A DNA stretch of 15,376 nucleotides from NCBI GenBank assembly GCA_964431685.1, contig CAYSLA010000075.1:1-15376 (forward strand), read 5' to 3'. This DNA is from CAYSLA01 sp964431685. GTDB lineage: Bacteria; Armatimonadota; UBA5829. The notes beneath the pieces were generated by a model that saw only the letters and a list, made by a program, of their open reading frames with translations, was not told where the DNA came from and made no database searches. Positions 1-7,700 of the stretch are shown piece by piece (within the stretch, counting starts at the first letter, position 1; every line of letters starts with the position of its first letter). A program made the translations under genes and the position numbers.

Positions 1-68
1 TCAGCGCCTGCCGACGTTGCTGCGCAGATAAATACTGCGACCGTCAATAGTAATACATACTTAAACAT
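1..68 (-). CDS. Secreted protein, N-terminal signal peptide only (partial, runs off left edge)
   Basis: An ATG at 68-66 opens a reading frame that continues to the window edge. The 22 visible codons read MFKYVLLLTVAVFICAATSA followed by GA. This is a classic Sec signal peptide: one Lys, a hydrophobic core at about residues 4-15, and small residues giving likely cleavage after ATSA or AGA. The only Cys (residue 15) is preceded by Phe-Ile, which does not fit a lipobox, so a lipoprotein is unlikely. A strong ribosome binding site, AGGAGAGG, lies just upstream (about 73-80). It is on the same strand as the GntR regulator, 119 nt downstream of it, so it may be co-transcribed with it or controlled by it. 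The mature protein lies outside the window and its function cannot be named. Confidence 0.8.
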   Translation of the reverse strand, partial: MFKYVLLLTVAVFICAATSAGA

Positions 69-87
69 TGTTTTCCTCTCCTACTCG

Positions 88-111
88 CCTGTGGGCTTTC
101 TGCCCCTCAGG
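88..111 (-). promoter_or_regulatory. Stem-loop in the leader of the secreted-protein gene
   Basis: Read on the minus strand, CCTG pairs with CAGG (108-111 with 88-91). An inner GGGC/GCCC stem follows (102-105 with 93-96), closed by a 5-nt AGAAA loop and separated from the outer stem by a small internal bulge. It ends about 8 nt before the AGGAGAGG ribosome binding site and has no following U-tract, so it does not look like an intrinsic terminator. It could tune translation or protect the transcript. The pairing is seen in the sequence; any role is inference. Confidence 0.4.
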
Positions 112-126
112 TGTCTTACCGATACA
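111..126. promoter_or_regulatory. Degenerate copy of the GntR operator motif
   Basis: GTGTCTTACCGATACA resembles the two 17-bp sites upstream of the regulator (TGGTCTGACCGGTCACA and TGGTCTGACCTATCACA). GTCT, ACC, the following T and the terminal ACA are conserved, with one base missing near the right end. It lies about 43 bp upstream of the secreted-protein start codon, a sensible operator position. The match is imperfect and its palindromic core is damaged, so this is only a candidate site. Confidence 0.3.
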
Positions 127-138
127 ATCAACATTGTA
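123..138. repeat. Perfect 6-bp inverted repeat TACAAT-N4-ATTGTA
   Basis: TACAAT (123-128) and ATTGTA (133-138) are exact reverse complements around a CAAC spacer. They sit in the 119-bp gap between the GntR gene and the secreted-protein gene and overlap the degenerate operator copy. The minus-strand TACAAT could also act as a -10 element for the secreted gene (start about 58 nt before the ATG). No convincing -35 lies 16-18 nt upstream of it. It may be a small operator, a -10 box, or chance. Confidence 0.35.
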
Positions 139-187
139 ACCACTTACTCTACCTCTTCAGTACAGCCCCCCTTTGTGTTCCAACGTG

Positions 188-1381
188 TTATCGCGAACCC
201 TGGGCGATAGACGGAGTCTCCTCCGCAGTGACTAGATTCAGTACCGCATCCTGAGTTCCGCAGTATGTTGCCTGCGGACTGTCGAGTCGCAGCCCGGTCG
301 CTTCGACCGAACCTCGCCTCAAAGACTCACCTTCAACGAGCTTTGGCTCAATGTAGACCAATGGCTCTTCGACGCGCTCCTGCAATATCAGGCTGTGGAG
401 CATATTCCAGGCAGCGTCCACAGCCTCCACAGGGTCAAACTCAACCCTGGTGAGCGGAACCGGAAAGTGAAACTTCCTGCCCGTGTTTGACTGGGTGATG
501 ATTGCCAGGTCATCGGGGACCTTTATCCCAAGCTCCAGAATCGCCCTTGTCGAAACATCACACAGTGAATCATCAAAGAAGAATATTGCGTTGGGTCTGT
601 CCTCTCTGGCCCACCATTCTATGAAGGCACCGTAGGCATCGTGCAGGTCATAGGTTCTGGGAACAGGCACCAGTCTGTCCTCGCGTTGCCCCACTGCAGC
701 CAACTGCAACTTGTCAAAGCCTTTGGGGATTCTCTCGTGGTACTCGTCTCCGGGGTCAGACAGGTGCATAAGAGCGAAGTCATCGTAACCATACGAATGC
801 AACGTCTGGACCGCAAGTTCGGTCATAGCGGCGTAGTCCAGCACCACGGTATGAGTTCCCTCTGGCACTGCCGCCTCTATCGCCACAATGGGAATCCCGC
901 GATCTGCAACGCGGCGACGCAAGGCCCTGCTGTCAAAGGTGATGTCCAGAACTCCGGCCAGATCGTTTACGAATACCTCATCGAGCAACTGAACTGAGGA
1001 GGCCATTTCTTCGGTGGTCTTTCCGTGAGTTGTAGAGAGAACCGCTCGAAAGCCGTTCGCATCCATGCGTTCGCGGACGGAGTCCGTCATACGACTGAAG
1101 AAGTAACCCATAGGCGAAGATAGCAGCTCCGCACGCCCGAGAACGGCTGTGACACCGGGCTTCTTCGCACCATTCACGTAAGTGCCCGACCCCTGCCTGC
1201 GGACGATCAGGCCCTCAGTGGCCAGGGTATTCAAGGCGTCCCGGAGCGTAGCTCGGCTCACCTGGAACTTGGCCACCAAGTCTCGTTCGGACGGCAAAGG
1301 CTCTCCCTTGCCCAAACGCCCGCTTCGAATTGCGCCCCGGAGATATTTCTCAACCTGCCAGGCCTTAGTTACTAACGGCAT
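188..1381 (-). CDS. GntR-family transcriptional regulator with LacI-type ligand-binding domain
   Basis: A 397-residue one-component repressor. Residues 5-72 form a GntR winged helix-turn-helix. They contain the family signature LPSERDLVAKFQVSR (29-43), then ATLRDALNTL and the wing ending RRQGSGTYV. Residues about 76-350 resemble the type I periplasmic-binding-protein fold of LacI/GalR regulators (segments such as LAGVLDITFDS, GIPIVAIEAA, PNAIFFFDDS, VPDDLAIITQSN). This arrangement is known from AraR-type regulators, which usually sense sugars; the ligand here is unknown. I chose the ATG at 1381 because GGGAG lies about 9 nt upstream; an in-frame TTG at 1408 lacks a comparable site. The gene has its own strong promoter with operator-like repeats, suggesting autoregulation. 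A secreted-protein gene follows 119 nt downstream on the same strand. Confidence 0.92.
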   Translation of the reverse strand: MPLVTKAWQVEKYLRGAIRSGRLGKGEPLPSERDLVAKFQVSRATLRDALNTLATEGLIVRRQGSGTYVNGAKKPGVTAVLGRAELLSSPMGYFFSRMTDSVRERMDANGFRAVLSTTHGKTTEEMASSVQLLDEVFVNDLAGVLDITFDSRALRRRVADRGIPIVAIEAAVPEGTHTVVLDYAAMTELAVQTLHSYGYDDFALMHLSDPGDEYHERIPKGFDKLQLAAVGQREDRLVPVPRTYDLHDAYGAFIEWWAREDRPNAIFFFDDSLCDVSTRAILELGIKVPDDLAIITQSNTGRKFHFPVPLTRVEFDPVEAVDAAWNMLHSLILQERVEEPLVYIEPKLVEGESLRRGSVEATGLRLDSPQATYCGTQDAVLNLVTAEETPSIAQGSR

Positions 1382-1428
1382 AAAACATCGCTCCCGTGCA
1401 ACCGTCAAGTCCAGCGTCTAACGCACAA

Positions 1429-1445
1429 TGGTCTGACCGGTCACA
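1429..1445. promoter_or_regulatory. Operator-like site O2 (probable GntR binding site)
   Basis: TGGTCTGACCGGTCACA contains the symmetric core GGTC-T-GACC and an overlapping perfect 10-bp palindrome TGACCGGTCA. The core fits the TnGTnnnACn pattern typical of FadR-like GntR operators. It lies in the untranslated leader, about 48 nt before the regulator ATG, and matches O1 at 15 of 17 positions. The sequence is direct evidence; assignment to this regulator is inferred from position. Confidence 0.65.
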
Positions 1446-1544
1446 GATAATGACTAGAACCCCTCTACGATATCTCGATATTCCCGGCTTATCGTGCCGC
1501 ACAGCATATCATTTCCAGGCCAGACAGTCGGCATGGGGCCCCAG

Positions 1545-1561
1545 TGGTCTGACCTATCACA
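1545..1561. promoter_or_regulatory. Operator-like site O1 at the regulator's transcription start
   Basis: TGGTCTGACCTATCACA repeats O2 in the same orientation, exactly 116 bp away, with two differences. It starts immediately downstream of the -10 box, covering the predicted +1 and early transcribed region. A bound repressor there would block initiation, the expected arrangement for negative autoregulation. The spacing is close to 11 helical turns, so dimers at O1 and O2 would face the same side and could interact by looping. Confidence 0.68.
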
Positions 1562-1566
1562 ATATC

Positions 1567-1595
1567 ACTATACTCCATAATTTCGGGCGTGTCAA
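1567..1595 (-). promoter_or_regulatory. Sigma70-type promoter of the GntR gene
   Basis: On the minus strand a consensus -35 TTGACA (1595-1590) is followed after exactly 17 nt by TATAGT (1572-1567), matching the -10 consensus at five of six positions. Transcription should start near 1560, leaving a leader of about 180 nt before the ATG at 1381. The box spacing and consensus quality make this the clearest promoter in the window. O1 overlaps the expected start point. Confidence 0.8.
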
Positions 1596-1598
1596 TGG

Positions 1599-1626
1599 TT
1601 TTCTTGACAATTTTTCAGATATTTTT
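1599..1626 (-). promoter_or_regulatory. UP-element-like phased A-tracts upstream of the GntR promoter
   Basis: Directly upstream of the -35 box, three A-tracts lie on the promoter strand at about 1622-1626, 1611-1615 and 1599-1602. They are spaced roughly one helical turn apart. This is the position (about -40 to -65) and composition of UP elements bound by the RNA polymerase alpha subunit, and phased A-tracts also bend DNA. The tracts are seen directly; promoter stimulation is inferred. Confidence 0.5.
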
Positions 1627-1704
1627 GCGGGGCATCGGGGCAGGACGCGTGTGGACCGACTCAGGCGGGTGTGGTCTTGTGTGGGCGGGTAGACCGTGGC
1701 TCTG

Positions 1705-4700
1705 CTAGGGCGCGGGGATAATGAGAGCGCAGTCAGCAAAGGCCCTAATCCAGTAGGCACGCCAGGGCATTACCACCCGCGTTGCCTCCGGAAACATCTC
1801 GTCGTCTGCGACAAGGTAGTATGAGCCGGCACGCAGATCAGCAGGGTCCGCGTTCCATCCCCACATGTAGCCAGCGCATATGCTGCCAGCCTCCGCGAGC
1901 GGTACGGGCTCGGAAGCGCCCGTCTTTACTCTGATTACAGATGTGTCCCACACATACGGATTGATGAACGGCTGACCTATGAGGTTCCACCCTGCTTTCA
2001 GGACGACGGAGGCGTTTTCGGCCTGGTCCGGCACCGCGCCGCTGCACATCAACGGTTCACCCTCGAAATAGGCCCAGTACCCGCGGTATCTAACATCTTC
2101 CGCGACGTCAAACGTAGTTGATGGATGGGGGTAGCGTGCATAGTTGATCTCTGAAGTCAAGTAGCGCAACCAGTAGTCCGCGAAGAACCCGACCGCAGGT
2201 TTCGGGTCGATGCCATCAGGGATGATCGGCAGGCTCACCATACACAGTCCGAACCACGACCCATCGAACTCGACGTCCTCCCTATTCAACGCGAGAGAGC
2301 CAACCCCTGACTTTCCCTCGGAGTCTCTCGCAATCACTCTTATCTGATTGTCGCCAGGCTCAAGCCTCACATCCTCCGCGTGCCAAATGGAACCACCCGC
2401 ACAGACGCCGGAATGACCTCGATCGGTATGCCACTCAAGCCTGGTAGTGCCCGTGTCATCTGTGGCGGTACCGGCGAGTGCTACCGTGGGGCCAGTGCGA
2501 CGCACTGCAGCGACTCCCGTTGGGCTCGTGATCGCAACCGAAAGGCCGAAACTGAAATCCACACGGTTATCCAGAGACTCCGATTCACGGTTGCGAATCC
2601 CTGCGTGGTCTGCCACCACACCGGCGGGCACGGAGCAGATGACGCTGCCCGCCCTTGTCATGCCGCTTACAGCGACAGAGTATGCGTCGCCATCTGCCGC
2701 CACCTCGGCGATGCCGGCCCCGGCAGTGCCGCCCAGGACGAGTGATGAGCCACCAAATCCGGTAACGGGCCTGCTGAACCGGACAGTGAAGTATACAGGC
2801 ATGCCAAGCGTAGGATCACGCTGAGAAGCCGCCTGCTCCACGCTGACACTCAGCAGAGTACTGTCGTAGGTTGTCGAAGCGGTCTCCGATTCGAGGCACG
2901 GGTTGCCGGCGGCGTCTTTCGCAGCTCCCGCAACCAGCCCACACGCGATCTCCCCATCGCCATCAGGCGCTACACCGACTCTGTATCGCTGCCCGGACCC
3001 AAGAACGTGAGCAACTGCTCCGCCGGTGACTGCAAATCCCGACGCGTCAAGTCCACTTACAGGCTCTGAGAATGTCACCACAAAGTCGATTGGATTGAGA
3101 CCGGTGAGCTCGGATCCAGTCTCGATTCTGCCAACGGGAGGGGTCGAGTCGTAGGTGACAGACGCAGTGTTCGACTCGATGTTCGGATCCCCGGCAGATG
3201 TCTTCACAGCCTCGGTAGGCACACGCAGCGAAACCGACCCGTCGCGAGTGGGCGCCACGGACACCGTGTATCTATCATCACCCCCTGATACGTCAACCGG
3301 AGTTCCATTGGTTACTGCAATCGACGCTGCGGTGAAGTCCACCACCGGTTCCGAGAACTTCACATCGAAGATAATGGGCGCGCTGCTGACAAGAGCAGAT
3401 GAGGAAGTCACAATACAGGTTACCAGTTTGCCGTCAAACGTGACGGCAGCGAGGTTTGATGCGGCAGAGGCGTTCCCTGCGGCGTCTGTCACGGCGCCAG
3501 AGGGTACCTGGCAGGTGATTTCGCCGAACGTCGCAGGAACAACCTGCAGAACGTAGCTGCCCCCGCTGCCCATCAGACTTTTCTTTGTGCCACCTTTCAG
3601 ATCGATTCGATCAACACTCAGGTCAGTGGCCCACTCCGAGAAACTAATCTGAAACTCCAGAAGGAGGCTCTTGGTCGGGCTGCTCGGCGCCACGACCACA
3701 CACCCCGGCCCCGTCGTGTCGCGCACCACTGAGAATGTGTTGGACTCATGGGTATCGTTGCCGTCCGGATCAGTCGCGGCCCCCGCTGGCACTCTGCACG
3801 TGACCTCACCGTCAGCAGCGGCTTCTACCTGCAGGACGTACTCTGCCCCCCCGCCACCCAGCGACGATATTCTCCCGCCCGTCACCACAACGCTTTCTGC
3901 ACGGAACCCAGTTACAGGCTTGGAAAATCTGACATCAAATCGCAACGCTGCCGTGCTTACGGGGCTTGCCGGCCCGGAAACTGTGCATCCGGTCAAGCTT
4001 TCGTCGTAGGTTACGGCAGCAACCGCTGACGCTGCGTTTGGGTTTCCGGCGGCGTCTTTGGCCGCCCCGGATGCTACCTGACAAGTGACCTTTCCTTTCC
4101 TGGCAGGGATCACTTGAAGTACGTAGTTCATTCCATCTGCCGTCAGTTCTCCTTTCGTACCGTTGGTGACTGATATCTTCGCCGCAGTGAAGCCCGTAAC
4201 TGGCTCAGAGAATCTGATGGAGAACAGGATTGGCGAACCGGAGGCGACTGCTCCGGGCGCTGTGACCGTGCATACAGGCGGAGTCTTGTCATAGACAACC
4301 GTCGCTGTATTGGAAGCTGTGTTGGGGTTGCCCGCAGCGTCCAGTGCCACACCGGCAGGTACCGTGCACGCGACAGGACCTTCCACTGTTGGGGTCACGG
4401 CCAGGCTGTAGGCGGACTTGCCGCCCGTGAGCTTGCCCTTTATTCCGTTGGTAACGACAACGGACGCCGCAGAGAACCCGGTGACATCTTTGGAGAAGAC
4501 AATCGAGAACACTATCGGCGAAGCCTTTGAAGAAACGTCACTCGGACTCACTAGACACGACTGCGGCGTTCCGTCAAAGACCACCGACAGCACATTGGAT
4601 GCCGCGTTCCCATTGCCCGCTTCGTCCGTCACGAGCCCCTCAGGCAGTGAGCAAGTAACTGTGCCTTCACTGGTCGGCATCACCGGCAATCTGTATGAGC

Positions 4701-7700
4701 CTGCACTTCCGACCAGCACCCCCTTTGTCCCGCCAGTCACATTGATCTTGTCCGCGTCCAGACCGAACACCGGTTCAGTGAACGTCAGGACGAACTCCAC
4801 GGGAAACAGGCGCGTGGGAGAGGCGGGGCCGGAAACGGTACACTTAGGGGATGTGCCATCATAGGTCACAGACGCTGTCTCAGACGCAGTGCTATTGTTA
4901 CCCGCGTGGTCTTGAACGACCGAAGCAGCAAGCTTGCATGTCACCAGTGAACCCGCACCCCGAGTGCTAACCGTTAGCCTGTACGTGTCCCCGCTGCCCG
5001 TGAGTTTTTCCTTGGTGGCTCCGCTTACAGTCACCTTCGCCATGTCCAGGCCAACAACGGGTTCCGAGAATCTAAACGCGAATTCCAGGGATGTTGCCCT
5101 TGTAGGCCCACTTGGCGGCGTGATGACCACAGTCGGAGCAGTCGAGTCGTATGTGACCGTGCAAGTGTCGCTCGCTTTGTTGTAGTTGCCGGCGTTGTCT
5201 TGAACAACTGAATCAGGCAACTTGCACGTCACCAAGCCGTCCGCCAGAGGTGTGACGCTCAACGTGTAGCTCGCCCCCTTGCCGGCCAATGTCCCCTTCA
5301 CGCCGCCGGTTACCTCAATAGAGTCCACTGTCAGACCAGTCACTGTTTCCGTGAAGGCTATGTTGAAAACAATAGGAGATTTCTTTGTCGGCTTGGGAGA
5401 AGACGTTATTGTGCACTCCGGCGCTCGAACGTCGCAGATCACGCTTAGCGAGTCCGTGCCAGTTCTGCCACTGGCATCATATACGGTCACAGTGACCACG
5501 TTCTTTCCGACTACCAAAGGAATAGCTACCGCGGTCCAGCTCGTGGTGCCGACACAGTCGCCCGCGCCTCCGCGGTCGTTTGACCACTTGACCGCTGTTA
5601 CCGATACGTTATCCGAAGCGCTGCCCCCAATGTCGAGTGTCAAGCTATTGGTGGTCCAGTCGGACTTGTCCGTCGGCGAGCTGATTGAGATCACAGGGTT
5701 CACTATATCTTCAAGAGTTACTCGAATGGTATCGGATGACTCGTTGCCGGCCAAATCGGTCGCAGTAATAGTAATGAGGTTCAATCCCGTGTATAGCTTC
5801 ACGCCAGTTATCCGCCAGCTCACAGCTCCAACAGCGGTTCCACCGCCGCCGCGGGAATTGGACCAGGTAACCGACGCAACCCCGTTGTCGTCGGAGGCCT
5901 TTCCAGATATAGTCAAAGTGCTTGTTCTGGTGGTGTATTCGTCTTCCGAAGTCGGTGCCTCAATATTCACCGAAGGCATTACCAAGTCATTGTAGGTCAC
6001 GGTCAGCACCGCGGAACCAACGTTCTTCGCAAGATCACGTGCGGATACGGTCAATATGTTTGTCCCGGGCACAAGCTTGATTGCGTTGACAGACCAGGGT
6101 CCCTTTCCAATGCACGTGCCCGTCCCGCCTCGCGAGTTGGTCCAACTGACCACTTCCACGCCTATGTTGTCGTCTGAGGTCCCGCTCAGATCGATGAGCC
6201 CGCTCTCCGTGACCCAGGCACCTAAACTCGTCGGTTTGATAATCGTCACAACCGGAGCAATGGAGTCAGGCACTGTCACAGTGATCGAGTCGCTTCCTTT
6301 GTTGCCGGCAACATCCGTGGCAGTCACGGTGATATTGTTGTCACCGTCTTTGAGAGGGATGCCGTCCCCAAACCAGGATGTCGTTCCAGTGCAGGAGCCG
6401 CTATAGCCGCGGTCGCTTGACCAGCTCACGGATGCTATTCCCGTCTCGTCCGAGGCCGATCCCCCAAGGTTCACTGTGGAAGACTTGGAAACGTATTTCG
6501 GACTGGACGTGGGAAGTCCGATCAGCACCACTGGGTTCTTGATGTCCTGATAGTCAACAGTCAGGGTGGCGGTTCCCACGTTGCCTGACGTATCGGTCGC
6601 CCGCACCAGAACAGTGTTAGGGCCCAGTGCAAGCCTGATGCCAGCGGCAGACCAGGTCCCCTTGCCTGTGCACACACCACTGGACGTTCCGCAGGACCAT
6701 TCTACCGACGAGATGAAAGAGTCATCCACTGCAGTGCCAGCGATACTGAGAGTCGGCGAGTTTGTAGCAAAGTTACCTGATGTGGTGGGAGACGTGATGG
6801 AGATGGTTGGCGCTGTTGTATCAACAAACCTCACGGTCAGCGTATCCGTGGATGTCCTGCCAGCCGCATCTTTTGCGGTTACAGTTATGGTGTTAATGCC
6901 GACCAGCAGCGGAACACTGGAAGCCGTCCACGAGGTTGTTCCTGCGCAAACGCCAGTTCCTCCCCGGCTGTTGGTCCACGCAACCTGCGTGACCCCTCCA
7001 TTGTCGCTGGCCGTCCCGGAGATGTCCAGAGTGGAAGAGTTGGTTGTATACGTGTCATCCGACGTTGGTGACACTATCTCAACAGTTGGACTCACCGTGT
7101 CGCGGAAGTTCACCAGCAACTGGGCAACTGCACTGTTTCCGGTGGCGTCGCTCGCTGTGACGGTCAGGACATTCTTGCCGTCCTGCAATCTAACGCCCGT
7201 TGCACTCCACAAAGCAGTGCCGATACATATCCCGCTGCCTCCCCGATCACTTGACCAGGTCACATTAGTGACTTCGACGTTGTCGTCTGCTGTGCCGCCG
7301 ATGGAAATAGGCGAGGTCGGCGCCTCGTGGATGCCTGAGTCGGCCGGAACAGTGAACGCGACACTGGGCGGCAGGAGATCAGGCACAGTGACTGTGATGG
7401 TATCAGAGCCCTCGAGTCCCGACGTGTCAAAGGCCGTGACAGTGATCACATTGAATCCAGCCTTGAGCGTGACCGATTCGACGGACCACGTGGTCGTGCC
7501 TGCGGCCGTGCCGCTGCCGCCCCGGTCATTGACCCAGGCAATTGTCTGCAGTCCCGTGTCGTCACCCGCCACGCCGCGCAGCGTTATTGTGGCACTGTTC
7601 GTAATGTACGCGCCTTCCGAACTGGGCACGAGTATGGCTATCGTGGGTGCAGACACGTCGTCGCACAGTGCGGGCGACAATACGCAACAAAGCGCGCACA

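Larger units (their letters stand above)
1382..1704. other. Intergenic regulatory region upstream of the GntR gene
   Basis: This 323-bp gap lies between the regulator start and the stop codon of the giant Ig-repeat gene, both on the minus strand. It holds a promoter, an A-tract element and two operator-like repeats (listed separately), and a roughly 180-nt transcribed leader for the regulator. I found no convincing intrinsic terminator for the giant gene: the only hairpin near its stop is a 5-bp GGTCT/AGACC pair (1673-1677, 1691-1695) with a long loop and no U-tract. No coding region is credible here. Confidence 0.7.

Noticed and set aside
1604..1632. Plus-strand TTGACA at 1604-1609 as a divergent promoter
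   Set aside because: No -10 box lies 16-18 nt downstream (the sequence there is GC-rich) and no plus-strand gene follows. It forms a 6-bp inverted repeat with the true -35 and lies within the A-tract region.
1628..1645. GC-rich stretch GCGGGGCATCGGGGC next to a T-run as a terminator of the giant gene
   Set aside because: The two GGGGC blocks are direct repeats, not inverted, so they cannot form a stem. On the minus strand the run after them is A, not U.
1396..1692. 98-codon plus-strand frame in the gap upstream of the GntR gene
   Set aside because: It runs through the promoter, both operator-like repeats and A-tracts of the minus-strand regulator, has no ribosome binding site, and its translation resembles nothing.
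2275..7647. Ig-repeat region as a DNA-level satellite or CRISPR-like array
   Set aside because: Repeats are about 280 bp, diverged at nucleotide level and in frame throughout; conservation is at protein level only.
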